From positions 101,549 through 165,548 of the forward strand of contig NZ_JAENHM010000008.1 of assembly GCF_016595245.1 (NCBI RefSeq): a DNA stretch of 64,000 nt, given 5' to 3'. Below, piece after piece: positions 49,608 to 61,795 of the stretch. Position numbers and translations under genes: made by a program. This DNA comes from Azospirillum endophyticum (GTDB taxonomy: Bacteria; Pseudomonadota; Alphaproteobacteria; Azospirillales; Azospirillaceae). Position 1 is the first letter of the stretch. Every line of letters begins with the position of its first letter. The notes beneath the pieces were generated by a model. That model was not told the DNA's origin and ran no database searches. It was given only the letters and a program-made list of their open reading frames with translations.

Positions 49608-51284
49608 TCAGGCGGCGCGCACCTGCCGGATGAAGCGTTCCACTTCCCCCGACAGCCGGTCGGCGTCACCCGACAGCTCCTGGGCGGCACCCAGCACGTC
49701 GCGGGCGGCGACACCGGTGTCGTCGGCCGCGTGGCGCACCAGCACGATGTTGGAGGAAATTTCTTCCGTCCCCACCGCGGCCTGCTGGACGTTGCGGGCG
49801 ATCTCGCGCGCAGCGGCGTCCTGCTGCTCGATCGACGCGGCGACGGAGGCGGCGATGCGGTTGATGTCGTCGATGGTCCGGCCGATCTCGGCAATGGCTT
49901 CCACCGCTTGGCCGGTGACCTCCTGCATATTGCCGATCTGGCTGGCGATCTCCTCGGTCGCCCTGGCGGTCTGGGTGGCGAGGCTCTTCACCTCGCCGGC
50001 CACCACGGCGAACCCTTTGCCGGCCTCGCCGGCCCGCGCCGCCTCGATGGTCGCGTTGAGTGCCAGCAGGTTGGTCTGGGCGGCGATGGCGCTGATCATT
50101 TGTACGACATCGCCGATCGCCTTGGCATGGTCCGCCAGTTGGCGGATGGTGGCGTCGGTTCGGCCGGCCCGTTCGGCGGCGTGGCGGGCGACGTCGGCGG
50201 TGCTGCCGACCTGCCGGGTGACCTCGCCGATGGAGGCGGCCATCTCTTCCGCGGAGGCGGCGACGGTCTGCACGTTGGCGGAGGTCTGCTCGCTGGCGCC
50301 GGCCACCACCGCGGCCTGCACACGGCTCTGTTCGGCCAGTCCCGACAGCGACCGCGCGTTGGTGGTCAGCCGTCCGGCGGCCGATCCCACCTGCGCGACC
50401 ACGCCCTGCACCGCCTGCTCGAACCGGTCGGCCAATTCGGCCATCATGCGGTGTCGTTCGGCCTCGACTTCTTGCTTGGCCTGCTCCTGCTCGGATTCCA
50501 TGCGTTGCTTGGCGATGGCGTTGTCCTTGAAGACGGCGACGGCGCGCCCCATCTGGCCGATCTCGTCCCGGCGCCCGGTGGCCGGTAGCGTGACCGACAC
50601 GTCTCCCGCGGCCAGACGATCCATCGCCTCGGTCATCTGCCGAAGCGGGGCGATCACGCGACGAACCACGACACCGATGCCGGCGGCCAGCAGCACCGCC
50701 GCCATGGCCAGCAGCAGCCAGGACTGCCGGGTTTCCTCCAGGTAGAGCTTCTGGGAGCCCAGGAAGTTGTCGTCGGCGACCGTGACCTGCAGGTCGATCA
50801 ATGCGTTCACCTGATCGGTCACCGGATCGATGTTCCGGTAGAGCTCCTGGACGACGAAGCGGTCGAGCGCCGCCTTGTCCTCGGCATCGAGAATCCGCAG
50901 CAGGGTCGCCACCGCGGCGTCGGCCTTGTCCATGGCCGAACGGGCCAGGGCCACCAGCCTCGCCTCATCGGGGGTCAGGCTGGTGGCGGTATAGGCGTTC
51001 CAACGATCCCGCACCGTCGCGTGGGCCTTGCGGACCGAGGCAGCGCCGTCCGGCCAGGACAGCGCGCCTGACCGCAGCTTGTGGGAAGTGTCGACGATCA
51101 GGACGGCATAGGAGTCGGAAATGATCTTGAGATCGCGCAAGGGCACGACGCGGTCCTCGTAGACCGATTTCATCCGCTCGTTTGCTGCCCGCAGGGTGGT
51201 CGTGGAGTTCAGGGCCTCGAGCCCGAGCATGGCTCCCAGAATGACGAGAGCCCCGATCAAGGTGGCCCGCAGGGTTATCGTCAT
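49608..51284 (-). CDS. Methyl-accepting chemotaxis protein (four-helix-bundle sensor)
   Basis: This 558-residue chemoreceptor has TM1 (about 5-25), a four-helix-bundle-like periplasmic sensor (about 28-190), TM2 (about 191-210), HAMP (to about 265) and a long cytoplasmic signalling hairpin. The hairpin tip is [38 protein letters not shown], the CheA/CheW contact. It ends RLSGEVERFIRQVRAA, without the pentapeptide used to recruit CheR in some receptors. GGAGA about six bases upstream supports the ATG. The ligand is unknown. A second receptor of similar plan lies at 54117-55808. Confidence 0.94.
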   Translation of the reverse strand: MTITLRATLIGALVILGAMLGLEALNSTTTLRAANERMKSVYEDRVVPLRDLKIISDSYAVLIVDTSHKLRSGALSWPDGAASVRKAHATVRDRWNAYTATSLTPDEARLVALARSAMDKADAAVATLLRILDAEDKAALDRFVVQELYRNIDPVTDQVNALIDLQVTVADDNFLGSQKLYLEETRQSWLLLAMAAVLLAAGIGVVVRRVIAPLRQMTEAMDRLAAGDVSVTLPATGRRDEIGQMGRAVAVFKDNAIAKQRMESEQEQAKQEVEAERHRMMAELADRFEQAVQGVVAQVGSAAGRLTTNARSLSGLAEQSRVQAAVVAGASEQTSANVQTVAASAEEMAASIGEVTRQVGSTADVARHAAERAGRTDATIRQLADHAKAIGDVVQMISAIAAQTNLLALNATIEAARAGEAGKGFAVVAGEVKSLATQTARATEEIASQIGNMQEVTGQAVEAIAEIGRTIDDINRIAASVAASIEQQDAAAREIARNVQQAAVGTEEISSNIVLVRHAADDTGVAARDVLGAAQELSGDADRLSGEVERFIRQVRAA

Positions 51285-51436
51285 TCGCTGTCTCCGCTTT
51301 CGCTGTCATTGAATTGTCATATGCCCAGCGACTATGCGGTTACGCTCAAAAGTGCGGCAATTAGGGTCGGCCCTTAAGTCTTTCTTTCCATGCTAAAGGA
51401 TGATTCATCGACGATGGCGCCTTGCGGGATGCGGCA

Positions 51437-52324
51437 TCAGCGGGCGAACAGGCGGTAGAGGGCGGAATGGTCGAGCGCGCCGTCGCCCTGGTCGACCAGC
51501 ATCTCGAACAGTTCCAGCGACAGGCCGAGCGTCGGCAGGTCGATGCCGGACTGCTGCGCCAGCTCCTCCGCCTGCCGCAGGTCCTTGACCTGGGTGGTGA
51601 CGCGGCCGCCTGGGGTGAAGTCGCCGCTGACCATCCGGCCGCCATGCAGGTCGAGGATGCGGGATTCGGCGAAGCCGCCACGGATGGCGTCGCGCACCTT
51701 GGCCGGATCGGCGCCGGCCGCCCTGGCGAGCGCCAGCGCCTCCGCCACCGCGCCGATGGTCAGGGCGACAATGACCTGATTGGCGGACTTGGCGATCTGG
51801 CCGGCGCCGCTGGCCCCGACATGGGTGATGCGGCGGCCCATCGCCTGCAGAACCGGCAGGGCGCGGGCGAAGGCGACGTCGGTGCCGCCGGCCATGATGG
51901 TCAGGACGGCCGCCTCCGCCGCCACGGTCCCACCGGAGACGGGGGCGTCGAGCCACTCCGCCCCGGCCGCGGCGACGCGGCCAGCCAGCGCGCGGGTGGC
52001 GGCGACGGCGGTGGTGCCCATGTCGATCACCAGATGGCCGGGACGCAGGCCCGGCAGCAGCGCCTCGGCCACCGCCTCCACCGCCATGGTGTCGGTCAGC
52101 ATCAGGATGATGATTTGGGCTTGCCCGGCGACCGCGGCGGGGCCGGTGGCGGCGATCATCCCCTCGGCGGCCAGTTCGGCGACCGGTCCGGGGCTGCGGC
52201 TGGTCACCACCAGCTCCGCGCCGGCACTGGCGAGGGCGCGGGCCATCGGCTTGCCCATCAGGCCCAGCCCGATGAAGCCGATGCGTTGGCCGGCAAGGTC
52301 GGGGCGGATGGTCTCTTCGGTCAT
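51437..52324 (-). CDS. NAD(P)-dependent beta-hydroxyacid dehydrogenase (3-hydroxyisobutyrate dehydrogenase family)
   Basis: This 295-residue dehydrogenase resembles GarR/GlxR and 3-hydroxyisobutyrate dehydrogenase. The Rossmann motif is RIGFIGLGLMGKPMARALASAG, followed by the substrate motif DAPVSGGTVAAEAAVLTIMAGG and the catalytic-lysine segment GAGQIAKSANQVIVALTIGAVAEAL. The C-terminal helical domain GRVTTQVKDLRQAEELAQQSGIDLP is complete. Probable substrates are tartronate semialdehyde, 3-hydroxyisobutyrate or a related short acid; the sequence does not decide. It stands between a chemoreceptor and a TerB-like gene, both on the same strand but spaced by more than 40 bases. Confidence 0.9.
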   Translation of the reverse strand: MTEETIRPDLAGQRIGFIGLGLMGKPMARALASAGAELVVTSRSPGPVAELAAEGMIAATGPAAVAGQAQIIILMLTDTMAVEAVAEALLPGLRPGHLVIDMGTTAVAATRALAGRVAAAGAEWLDAPVSGGTVAAEAAVLTIMAGGTDVAFARALPVLQAMGRRITHVGASGAGQIAKSANQVIVALTIGAVAEALALARAAGADPAKVRDAIRGGFAESRILDLHGGRMVSGDFTPGGRVTTQVKDLRQAEELAQQSGIDLPTLGLSLELFEMLVDQGDGALDHSALYRLFAR

Positions 52325-52366
52325 GTCGAAGCTTTCAGAGAAATGCGGACGAAACTATGAGGAGGG

Positions 52367-52792
52367 TCACAGGCGCATGTGGCGGGCACGGGCGCCGCGC
52401 TCGATGGCGGCGGCGCACAGCCGGTCGACCCCCAGCCGGTGGCGGATCAGCTCCAGCATGCGCAGTTCCTCCTGCGAGGCCTTGGGATCGGCGGCGGCGA
52501 TGTCGCAGGCGACCGCATAGGCGGTCTCGCGCAGCTTGGACGGCAGCGCCTGCTCGACGACGGTCAGCACCGTATCCAGCCCGTCATTGTCGGCCAGCAT
52601 GGCGGTGCATTCGCGGGTGGCGGCCATCACCTGATCGCCGCTGTAATCCTTGAAGATCGGCAGGTAGCGCACATTCTCGCCGATGGCTTCCAGTTCAAGG
52701 TCGGTCATGTCGCCGTCGCAGGCGGACACCAGGACCATGACGTAGATGAGTGCGCTGTGGTGGTCGATCATGGAATCGGTCGGCTTTCTCAT
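52367..52792 (-). CDS. TerB-like small helical protein
   Basis: This 141-residue all-helical protein is of the TerB/DUF533-like (tellurite-resistance, DjlA-N) fold. The conserved acidic metal-binding-type loop ALIYVMVLVSACDGDMTDLELEAI begins the domain, and the second acidic site is in AYAVACDIAAADPKASQEELRMLELIRHRLGV. The fold binds divalent metal and often sits in envelope or stress systems; no ter cluster is nearby. The ATG at 52792 has GGGAG about eight bases upstream; the reading to 52882 is rejected. It is divergent from the AEC transporter gene. Confidence 0.82.
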   Translation of the reverse strand: MRKPTDSMIDHHSALIYVMVLVSACDGDMTDLELEAIGENVRYLPIFKDYSGDQVMAATRECTAMLADNDGLDTVLTVVEQALPSKLRETAYAVACDIAAADPKASQEELRMLELIRHRLGVDRLCAAAIERGARARHMRL

Positions 52793-52963
52793 GGGGCGGT
52801 CTCCCTTGGGGAGTGGTCGCGTAAGACCGGCAATCTCGAACGCCGCTCCCGCGGCGTCAAGCTTGGCGTCCGACGCCGCCAATGCGGCGTCAGGGGTGCC
52901 ATGCCGGGAGTGGAGGGGTCGGCCGCTCGACGCGACGGTTGGCGTTGCCTATTGTCGCGCACC

Positions 52964-53911
52964 ATGAACGTCGTGCTCAATGTCGCTTTTCCCGTATTCG
53001 CCATCATCCTGGCCGGTTTCCTGTCCGGGAAGTCGAAGCTGCTGGGCGCCGCCTCGTCGGAGGCGCTGAACAAGTTCGTCTACTGGATGGCGCTGCCACC
53101 GGTGCTGTTCCTCGGCACCGCCCGGCGGTCGATCCCGGAGATCTTCAACGGCCCCTTCATCGGGGCCTTCCTGGGGTCGATGTTGCTGGTCTATGCGCTG
53201 GGCGCGGTGATCGGCCGCCTCGTCTACCGGGAACGCACGCAGATCCAGTGCATGCAGGGGCTGAACTCCGCCTTCTCCAACACCGGCTACATGGGCATCC
53301 CGCTGTTCCTGGCCGCCTTCGGGCCGGACCGTCTCGCCCCCACCATCCTGGCGACCGTCATCATGAGCGCCATCATGGTCGGCATCGCGGTGATCTGGAT
53401 GGAGTTCGCCAACAGCCATGGCGGCGGGCTGGGCAAGGCGCTGCGCGACGTCGGGCGGGCGCTGGCGAAAAACCCGCTGATCCTGTCCACCGCCGCCGGC
53501 CTCGCCTGGTCGGCGCTGCTGCCCGGCGTGGCGGTGCCGAAGCCGATCGCCACCTTCTGCGAGTTGATGGGCTCCCCCGCCGGCCCCTGCGCGCTGTTCG
53601 CCATCGGCCTGTTCCTGGCGTCGCAACGGCTGACCGCCGGGTTGGCGGAGGCGGGATGGATCAGTGCCTTGAAGCTGCTGGTCCACCCGGCGCTGGCCTG
53701 GGTGCTGACGCAAACCCTGTTTCCGATGGATCCCTTCTGGACCGGCAGCGCCGTGATCCTCGCGGCGTTGCCGACCGGCGCGCTGACCTTCGTGGTGGCG
53801 AACCAGTACCAGACCTATGTCGAGCGCACCTCCTCGGCGATCCTGGTGTCGACGGTGCTCAGCGTGGTGACGCTGTCGGCGCTGCTGGCGGTGTATGCAC
53901 CGGCGGGATGA
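52964..53911 (+). CDS. AEC-family transporter
   Basis: This 315-residue protein has about ten hydrophobic helices and is of the auxin efflux carrier (AEC, PF03547) family. Members export or import organic acids such as malate or malonate. Visible family features are the opening NVVLNVAFPVFAIILAGFLSGK, the central LNSAFSNTGYMGIPLFLAAFG, and the late helices GSAVILAALPTGALTFVVANQYQTYVERTSSAILVSTVLSVVTL. The chosen ATG begins the first helix; the same frame upstream runs through an opposite-strand gene. Substrate unknown. Confidence 0.9.
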   Translation: MNVVLNVAFPVFAIILAGFLSGKSKLLGAASSEALNKFVYWMALPPVLFLGTARRSIPEIFNGPFIGAFLGSMLLVYALGAVIGRLVYRERTQIQCMQGLNSAFSNTGYMGIPLFLAAFGPDRLAPTILATVIMSAIMVGIAVIWMEFANSHGGGLGKALRDVGRALAKNPLILSTAAGLAWSALLPGVAVPKPIATFCELMGSPAGPCALFAIGLFLASQRLTAGLAEAGWISALKLLVHPALAWVLTQTLFPMDPFWTGSAVILAALPTGALTFVVANQYQTYVERTSSAILVSTVLSVVTLSALLAVYAPAG

Positions 53912-54116
53912 CTGGCATCCAGCCTCGACAGGGAAGGGCGGAGCCGTTGACCCCGTTGTCTTTTCCCGGAGAGCCTGTCGGTCATCCGGACCATCCATTC
54001 TGTACGTTTAAGGCATTCTTTACCGCCTGGCTTCTATTCGTCCGGAATTGTCTTCGCCATTTCTGCGGGAGACGGCGGGGAGTTCATTCCCTCAAGAGCT
54101 TTATCGAGGTGTCGTC

Positions 54117-55808
54117 GTGAAACTTGTCCAGAATCTGCGAATCGGTACGAAGATCTACGCAGTGGTGGCTCTTCTCAGCCTCATTACGCTGGGGCTGTCA
54201 TTCTACATGAGCAACCGGATCAGTGAAATCGACGATCGATACAGCCGTCTGATCGACGGGGAGGTGACGTTCTCGCTGAAGCTCGAACGCATGCGTGGCG
54301 ATCTCGCCAATCTCGGGCGTCAGGCCAACATCGTCCTGCTGCTCCAGGAACCGTCCGGGTTGCCGGCTGTGGTCAAGGCGATAGAGGAAACTCAAGCCGC
54401 CATCGTCGAGTCGAGCACGGTTCTGAACCGCCTCGCCAAGCCCGAACACAAGGACAGGTTGGCCCGGATCGTGGAGCTTACCGCCTTGGTGAAGGCATCG
54501 CTGCCCAAGGTATACGCGGCGAAGGAGAAGGCCGATCACGCAGGCGCTTCCGCCCTCTACGCCACGGCGGGCCGCCCCCAGGTGGTCGAGGCTTTCAACA
54601 TGGCGGCGAAGCTGTCGGACGAGGTGGCAGTCGGGGTTTTCCGTTCGTCGGACGACCTGACGGACCAGACCAATGCGACGGTGTTCAACGCGCTGTCGAT
54701 CGCGGTCGCCCTGCTCGCCATCGGGGCCGTCGGGTCCGTGCTGCTCGTCGTCTTCGGCGTCCGCCGCCCGCTTGCCGCCCTGAACGCCGCGATGGCGCGT
54801 CTGGCAGCCGGCGACACCGCGACCGAGGTGGCGGGTGTCGACCGCGGCGACGAGGTCGGCGAAATGGCGCGGACGGTCGGGGTGTTCAAGGACAGCATGA
54901 TCCGCACCCGCCGGCTGGAGCAGGAGGCCAAGGACGCAGAGGCTGAGGCCGCTGCCGAGAAGCGCCGCGCCACCCTGGAACTGGCCCGGTCGTTCGAGGA
55001 GCGGGTCGGCTCCATCGTCGACGCGGTCGGCAGCTCCGCCACCGAATTGCAGGCGACCTCCTCGCAGCTGGCCGCCGCTGTCGAGGAAGTCGGCGCGCAA
55101 TGCACCGCCGTGGCCGCCGCGTCGGAGCAGGCCAGCGCCAACGTGCAGACGGTCGCCGCCGCCTCCGAAGAGCTGTCGGCGTCGATCGGCGAGCTGTCCG
55201 ACCGGGTGGGGCGTGCCGCCGACCGCTCGCGGCTGGCGGCCGAAGGCGCCGACGAAGCCCAGCGCCAGTTGGATCTGCTGTCCGCCTCCATCGAGCAGGT
55301 CGACCAGATCGTGGCGTCGATCAACGCGGTGGCGAGCCAGACCAACCTGCTGGCGCTGAATGCGACGATCGAGGCGGCCCGCGCCGGGGAGGCCGGCAAG
55401 GGCTTCGCCGTCGTCGCCAGCGAGGTGAAGAACCTCGCCAACCAGACCCATGCGATGACCGAACAGATCACCAGCCAGATCGGTGCGGTGAAGGCGGCGT
55501 CGGGCCGGACGGTCGGCGCCATGCGCAACATCATCGGCCAGGTCGAGGAGATCAGCAACTCCACGGCGGACATGGCGCAGTCGGTGAACCAGCAGAGCGG
55601 CGCCACCAACGAGATCAGCCGCAACGCCCAGCAGGCGGCGGTCGGCACCAGCGAGGTGTCGCGCAACGTCCTGGGCATCCAGCAGGCGGAGAACGAGACG
55701 GGCGCCGCCACCAACAACGTCAAGCATGCGTCGGACGATCTCGCCCGGCAGGCGGCGATGCTGAAGCAGTCGATGGACGGCTTCCTGAGCGAGCTGCGCG
55801 CCGCCTGA
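54117..55808 (+). CDS. Methyl-accepting chemotaxis protein
   Basis: This 563-residue chemoreceptor starts with an amphipathic leader and TM1 ([21 protein letters not shown]), then a four-helix-bundle sensor (about 45-190), TM2 ([19 protein letters not shown]), HAMP and the signalling hairpin with tip [38 protein letters not shown]. The GTG at 54117 is preferred, because GAGGTG lies just upstream and the ATG at 54048 adds 23 residues in front of the receptor leader. A TTAA-N7-TTTACC pattern at 54008 is one base off a CtrA site. The ligand is unknown. Confidence 0.93.
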   Translation: MKLVQNLRIGTKIYAVVALLSLITLGLSFYMSNRISEIDDRYSRLIDGEVTFSLKLERMRGDLANLGRQANIVLLLQEPSGLPAVVKAIEETQAAIVESSTVLNRLAKPEHKDRLARIVELTALVKASLPKVYAAKEKADHAGASALYATAGRPQVVEAFNMAAKLSDEVAVGVFRSSDDLTDQTNATVFNALSIAVALLAIGAVGSVLLVVFGVRRPLAALNAAMARLAAGDTATEVAGVDRGDEVGEMARTVGVFKDSMIRTRRLEQEAKDAEAEAAAEKRRATLELARSFEERVGSIVDAVGSSATELQATSSQLAAAVEEVGAQCTAVAAASEQASANVQTVAAASEELSASIGELSDRVGRAADRSRLAAEGADEAQRQLDLLSASIEQVDQIVASINAVASQTNLLALNATIEAARAGEAGKGFAVVASEVKNLANQTHAMTEQITSQIGAVKAASGRTVGAMRNIIGQVEEISNSTADMAQSVNQQSGATNEISRNAQQAAVGTSEVSRNVLGIQQAENETGAATNNVKHASDDLARQAAMLKQSMDGFLSELRAA

Positions 55809-55856
55809 GGCGCTGCTGCCGGACGGGGTGGCGAGGCGCGGACGACCGTCCGGGCC

Positions 55857-58622
55857 TCACCAGCCCCGCAGGAACTCCGCCGTCTCCTCCACCGCCTGCT
55901 TCAGCCCGACGCGCCGCATTTCCACCCCTTCCGGGAAGGCGCCGGCCAGCCGGCTCGGCATCATCGGGTCGAGCAGGACGAAGACGCCGGTGTCGTCGGC
56001 GCGCCGCACCAGCCGGCCGAAGGCCTGCTTCAGGCGCAGCCGGGTGATCATGTCCTCGTAGCGCCGCCGGCCGAAGGCTTCGCGGCGGGCGCGGTGCAGG
56101 ATGTCGGGACGCGGCCAGGGGACGCGGTCGAAGACGATCAGGCGCAGGCTGCGGCCCGGCACGTCCACCCCGTCGCGCACCGCGTCGGTGCCGAGCAGGC
56201 AGGCGTGCTCCTCGTTGCGGAAGATGTCGATCAGGGTGGACACGTCCAGCGGATCGACATGCTGGGCATAGAGCGGGATGCCGAGCTGATCCAGCGGCTC
56301 GGCGATGCGGTCGCGCACGGCGCGCAGCCGGCTGATCGCGGTGAACAGGCCGAGCCCGCCGCCCCCCGCCGCCATGAACAGCGATTTGTAGGCCGCCGAG
56401 ACCTGTCCCAGATCGTCCTTGCGCACGTCGTTGACGACGAAGACGCGGGTGCGGTTCGGATAGTCGAAGGGGGAGGGGACCTGGGCGCGGATCGCCGGGG
56501 CCGGCAGGTGGCTGGCGCCGCAGCGGTCCTCCGCCGCCCGCCAGTCCTGGCCGATGTCGCCGGTGCCGTCGGTCAGGGTGGCACTGGTCACCACCAGCCC
56601 ATGGGCCGGGCCGGCCAGCGCCTCGGCGAAGGGCACCGTCGGATCGACCCAGTGGCGGTACAGCCCGACATCGACGTCGCGGCCGTCGATCCGCTCCACC
56701 GCGAACCAGTCGACGAAATGGGACGGCGTTTCGGTCGGCAGGGTGCGCAGCATGGCGCGCCACGCCTCCACCGTCAGGGTGCCGCGGCGGTGCAGGCTGC
56801 GCGACAGCGCGTCGATGCGGCGCCGCTGGTCGGAGTCCAGCTCGGCGCTCTCGTCCTCCAGCCGCTGCGCCAGCCGGCGGGCCAGCGCCTCCACCGGTTC
56901 CGACAGGCGGACCAGCGCCTGTTCCAGCTCCGCAGCGGCCTCCAGCAGGCCATCGACCGGATAGGCCTTGTCGGCCTCCAGGCTGTAGGGGCCGCCCTGG
57001 CCGGCGGTGCGGGCATAGACCTGCTGGCGGGCCAGCAGCAGGAAGCGCTCGGTCGGCCCCTGCGGATTGTCGGCGGCCAGACGTGCCGACCAGCCGTCGG
57101 CCGGCAGCACGCGGGCGCCGATCAGGATGTCGTCGAGGTGGCGCAGGGCCTCCTCGTCGCCGGCGACGATGTCCTCCAGCCGGCGCTTCAGGCCGCGGGC
57201 GCGGCTGCGTCCGGTCTCCTCGGCGCCGAGAAGCCAGCGGCGCAGTTCCTGCGTCTCGCGGCAGGTCAGATGACCGGCGAAGGCGCTGTCGGCGGCGTCG
57301 AAGACATGGTGCCCCTCGTCGAAGACGTAGCGGCTGGGCAGCGTCGGTTCCTCGCCGCCGCCGAGCGCCGCCTGCACCATCACCAGCGCGTGGTTGGCGA
57401 TGACGATGTCGGCCCGCCGCGCCCGGCGCACGCTCTTCTCGATGTAGCAGCGGGCGTAATGGTCGCAGGCCGAATAGATGCATTCGCCGCGGCGGTCGGC
57501 CATCCCCATGGTCGGCCCGCGCCCGGCGATGTCGACCAGCCAGCCGGGGAAGTCGCCGCCGGTCATGTCGCCGTCGCGGGTCGCCGCCGCCCAGCGCGCC
57601 ATCAGCCCGACGCCGATCGCGTTGTGCGGCTGGAAGGGCATGGCGCGCACCGCCTCTTCCAGATTCAGCAGGCACAGGTAGTTCTCGCGCCCCTTGCGCA
57701 GCACCACCTTGCGCGCCTTGGTCGCCGGATCGGCATAGAGTCGGTCCAACTCGCCGTCGATCTGGTGCTGGAGGTTGCGGGTGTAGGTGGAAATCCACAC
57801 CGTCCCGCCATTCTTCTCCGCCCACACCGTGGCCGGCGCCAGATAGCCGAGAGTCTTGCCGACGCCGGTCCCGGCCTCCGCCAACACGACGTTCGGGGTG
57901 TCGGGAAGCTGGCGTGGGGCGAAGGCGGCGGACACCGCGCTGGAATAGTCGGCTTGCTGCGGCCGCGGCTCCGCCACCTTGCCTAGCACATTGGCCGACA
58001 GCATGGCGGCGAGGCGGCGGCGTGCCTCCTCCGGGTCCACCGGATTCTGGGCGGGCGGCGGCGGCGGCGCTCCCTCCTCCCATTCCTTGATGCGGGTCCA
58101 GACGCGCAGGCCGGAGCGGGCGGCCCCCTTCTCCGGCCCGTCGGGCTTGCCCAGCGCCGCCAGCACCGCGGGTGCCCAGGGCCAGCCGGCGCGCCCCATC
58201 TCCCAGGCGAAGGCGACGGGGTCGGAGGACTCCTCGCGTCCGGCAGCGCCCAGGTCGCCCAGCAACCGGCGCACCGCGCGCTGCAGGGCCAGCGCCTCCG
58301 CCTCGTGACCCTCGGGGGTGGGCAGGTCGAGCGCCTCGGCGATGCCGCGCGGGGTGGGGACGCAGAAGCGAGCGGGGTGGACGAAGGCGAACAGCTCCAG
58401 CACGTCGAAGGCGGGGAAGCCGTCGATCCCCAGCCGGCGGGCGAAGGCACGGGCATGGCAGACCAGCGGCGGCTGGCGGCGCACCTTCGATGCGGCGGCG
58501 GCCAGCGACAGCTCCTCCACCTCGCCGTCGAGCGTCAGCGACACGACGCGGCGCGCGCCCGCCACCATGGCGGGTGCGTCGTCCAGGCTGTGGATCGGGG
58601 TCGGATCGGCGGTCAGGTCCAT
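55857..58622 (-). CDS. DinG-type ATP-dependent DNA helicase (XPD-like)
   Basis: This 921-residue superfamily 2 helicase is of the DinG/XPD class with an iron-sulfur domain. Walker A is [13 protein letters not shown], the DEAH-type box FDEGHHVF, and motif III is VTSATL. The C-terminal motifs are [32 protein letters not shown] and [27 protein letters not shown]. Cysteines in [23 protein letters not shown] are spaced as in the 4Fe-4S domain. The N-terminal 230 residues are a family-specific extension. It unwinds forked or R-loop DNA in repair. The ATG at 58622 is used; a GTG nine bases earlier is possible. Confidence 0.92.
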   Translation of the reverse strand: MDLTADPTPIHSLDDAPAMVAGARRVVSLTLDGEVEELSLAAAASKVRRQPPLVCHARAFARRLGIDGFPAFDVLELFAFVHPARFCVPTPRGIAEALDLPTPEGHEAEALALQRAVRRLLGDLGAAGREESSDPVAFAWEMGRAGWPWAPAVLAALGKPDGPEKGAARSGLRVWTRIKEWEEGAPPPPPAQNPVDPEEARRRLAAMLSANVLGKVAEPRPQQADYSSAVSAAFAPRQLPDTPNVVLAEAGTGVGKTLGYLAPATVWAEKNGGTVWISTYTRNLQHQIDGELDRLYADPATKARKVVLRKGRENYLCLLNLEEAVRAMPFQPHNAIGVGLMARWAAATRDGDMTGGDFPGWLVDIAGRGPTMGMADRRGECIYSACDHYARCYIEKSVRRARRADIVIANHALVMVQAALGGGEEPTLPSRYVFDEGHHVFDAADSAFAGHLTCRETQELRRWLLGAEETGRSRARGLKRRLEDIVAGDEEALRHLDDILIGARVLPADGWSARLAADNPQGPTERFLLLARQQVYARTAGQGGPYSLEADKAYPVDGLLEAAAELEQALVRLSEPVEALARRLAQRLEDESAELDSDQRRRIDALSRSLHRRGTLTVEAWRAMLRTLPTETPSHFVDWFAVERIDGRDVDVGLYRHWVDPTVPFAEALAGPAHGLVVTSATLTDGTGDIGQDWRAAEDRCGASHLPAPAIRAQVPSPFDYPNRTRVFVVNDVRKDDLGQVSAAYKSLFMAAGGGGLGLFTAISRLRAVRDRIAEPLDQLGIPLYAQHVDPLDVSTLIDIFRNEEHACLLGTDAVRDGVDVPGRSLRLIVFDRVPWPRPDILHRARREAFGRRRYEDMITRLRLKQAFGRLVRRADDTGVFVLLDPMMPSRLAGAFPEGVEMRRVGLKQAVEETAEFLRGW

Positions 58623-58732
58623 CGGCGGCACTATATGTCGGGCGACCGTCCCAAAGCGAGCGGCGGATGTTGACGGGTCGCCGCTTCACCCCCATTGAGG
58701 GAAGTCCGGAGGCCGAGCGGAGACGGGACTTC

Positions 58733-59407
58733 ATGCGGAAACTGCTGCGCTGGGCGCTGATCGGGGCGGCGGGACTGCTGGCCTTCACCATCCTGTGGGC
58801 GGCGCTCTACCGGCTCGTGCCGCCGCCGGCCACCCCGCTGATGCTGATCCGCGCAATCGGCGGCTCCGGCCTGGCGCGTGACTGGGAACCGCTGGAGCGC
58901 ATCTCGCCGGCCCTGGTCGAGGCGGTGATCGCCTCGGAGGACACCGGCTTCTGCGGCCATGGCGGCTTCGACTGGGCCGCCATCGAAGGCGCCTTCGAAG
59001 AGAACGAGGAGGGCAAGCGCCTGCGCGGCGGCAGCACCATCAGCCAGCAGACCGCCAAGAACGCCTTCCTCTGGCCCGACCGCAGCTGGACCCGCAAGGG
59101 GGCGGAGGCCTGGTTCACCCTGCTGATCGAAAGCCTGTGGAGCAAGCGCCGCATCCTGGAGGTCTATCTGAACATCGTCGAATGGGACGACGGCGTCTAT
59201 GGCGCCGAGGCGGCGGCGCGGCACCACTTCAACAAGTCCGCCGCGGCACTGACCCGGCGCGAGGCGGCGCTGCTGGCGGTGGTGCTGCCCAACCCGCGCA
59301 ACTGGTCGCCCAGCCGGCCCGGCGCCTATGTCGCCCGGCGGGCGGGGGTGATCGAGCGGCGGATGGCGGTGGTGCGGCGGGACGGGTTGGCGGAGTGTGC
59401 GCGGTGA
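58733..59407 (+). CDS. mtgA: Monofunctional biosynthetic peptidoglycan transglycosylase
   Basis: This protein of about 224 residues polymerises lipid II into glycan strands in the periplasm while held by one N-terminal membrane helix ([26 protein letters not shown]). The GT51 motifs are [22 protein letters not shown] (catalytic Glu and Asp), [75 protein letters not shown]. No transpeptidase domain is fused. The ATG at 58733 is preferred as it directly precedes the helix; an ATG at 58667 would add 22 residues. It is divergent from the helicase gene. Confidence 0.95.
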   Translation: MRKLLRWALIGAAGLLAFTILWAALYRLVPPPATPLMLIRAIGGSGLARDWEPLERISPALVEAVIASEDTGFCGHGGFDWAAIEGAFEENEEGKRLRGGSTISQQTAKNAFLWPDRSWTRKGAEAWFTLLIESLWSKRRILEVYLNIVEWDDGVYGAEAAARHHFNKSAAALTRREAALLAVVLPNPRNWSPSRPGAYVARRAGVIERRMAVVRRDGLAECAR

Positions 59408-59504
59408 GATGATGGGCCGTCTGACGGTTGTGCTCTCCACGGAATCTTAACCGCCGCCACACCACACTTCTCCTTGCCGACATCCGGCCTGGAGGAGGCC
59501 GATC

Positions 59505-60029
59505 ATGGCCACGCGCCGCACGCTGCACGGAACGCCGTTCCCGACCCCGCCGCCGGACCCGCTGCGCGGGGACCTGACCCCGCGCCATGGCCCCGCCCCG
59601 GAACCGGCGCATCCCACCCGCCTGCTGATCATCGTCCTCGCCGCGCTGTTCACCCTGGCCGGTCTGGCCTATGGCGGTGTCGCCGCGGTCGACCGCATGC
59701 TGGACCAGCGGCGGATCGAGGCGCGGATGGGACCCAAGCCGAATCTCGCGCGGCTGCCGGCGCTGGAGCTGCCGCTCGCCGGGTCGCGGGCGGTGGAGAT
59801 GCAGGTCTCGCTGGTGCTGGCGCCGACGGTGGAGGCCGACCGCGTCCTGCGCTATCAGGACCGCATCGCCGACCGGCTGTTCCAGACCGTCAGCCGGGCC
59901 GACGGCGAAACGCTGACCGGTCCCGGCTCCGCCGATTTCCTGAAGGCGCGGATCAAGGACGCCGTGAACCGCGAGGCGGGCACCGGCCTGATCCGCGACA
60001 TCTACATCGAACGCATGGTCGTCAAGTGA
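59505..60029 (+). CDS. Single-pass membrane protein, FliL-like
   Basis: This 174-residue protein has a Pro-rich cytoplasmic start (TPFPTPPPDPLRGDLTP), one membrane helix (LLIIVLAALFTLAGLAYGGV) and a periplasmic domain ending in ADFLKARIKDAVNREAGTGLIRDIYIERMVVK. The outline and the terminal VxxIYxxxxVVK strand are similar to FliL, a flagellar-motor basal protein. The similarity is by pattern only: the sequence lacks longer FliL hallmarks and no flagellar genes are adjacent. An unrelated envelope protein is possible. Confidence 0.5.
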   Translation: MATRRTLHGTPFPTPPPDPLRGDLTPRHGPAPEPAHPTRLLIIVLAALFTLAGLAYGGVAAVDRMLDQRRIEARMGPKPNLARLPALELPLAGSRAVEMQVSLVLAPTVEADRVLRYQDRIADRLFQTVSRADGETLTGPGSADFLKARIKDAVNREAGTGLIRDIYIERMVVK

Positions 60030-60111
60030 CGCACGCGGGGCTCGGTCCGCGATCGGCCTTGTCTTGTGCGGCGCAATAGCCTATGTAGGGCGTCTTGATC
60101 GCTGGAGGCTC

Positions 60112-60176
60112 GCGCGTCTCTTGAGCGAGACGCGCTGTGATTGCGCAACGGCTAACGTCCCAGGGGCTAACGTCCC
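60112..60176 (+). promoter_or_regulatory. Structured leader of the DEAD-box helicase gene
   Basis: A perfect 9-bp hairpin, GCGCGTCTC (60112-60120) with GAGACGCGC (60127-60135), is followed by a direct repeat GGCTAACGTCCC at 60150-60161 and 60165-60176 (15-base period). Both lie in the 293-base gap before the helicase, which holds no gene. An RNA-based control region for the helicase is a plausible role. Confidence 0.45.
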
Positions 60177-60322
60177 GAGGTTCTGGGGGCGCACTGGCCG
60201 CTGCATCGGATAGACGCCTCTCCCTCTATCGACCTCCTCCCGGCGAGTCCGCCGGTATGTCCCACGCCCGCCATCGGGGCGCGCGGGGCCGTACCGTGTT
60301 GCTTAGAGAAGGTTGATCCGAC

Positions 60323-61687
<1,365 letters not shown>

Positions 61688-61720
61688 GCAGCGTCTCCGA
61701 CGCTTCTGACCCTCCGATGA

Positions 61721-61766
61721 AAAACGCCCTCCCTGTCGGCCTCGCGGTCGGCAGGGAGGGCGTTTT
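61721..61766. terminator. Bidirectional terminator between helicase and stress flavoprotein gene
   Basis: A perfect 15-bp stem, AAAACGCCCTCCCTG (61721-61735) with CAGGGAGGGCGTTTT (61752-61766), has T-runs at both ends, so it works for both convergent genes. Confidence 0.9.
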
Positions 61767-61795
61767 CATTTCAGGCCGGCTTGATCAGCCTGTCT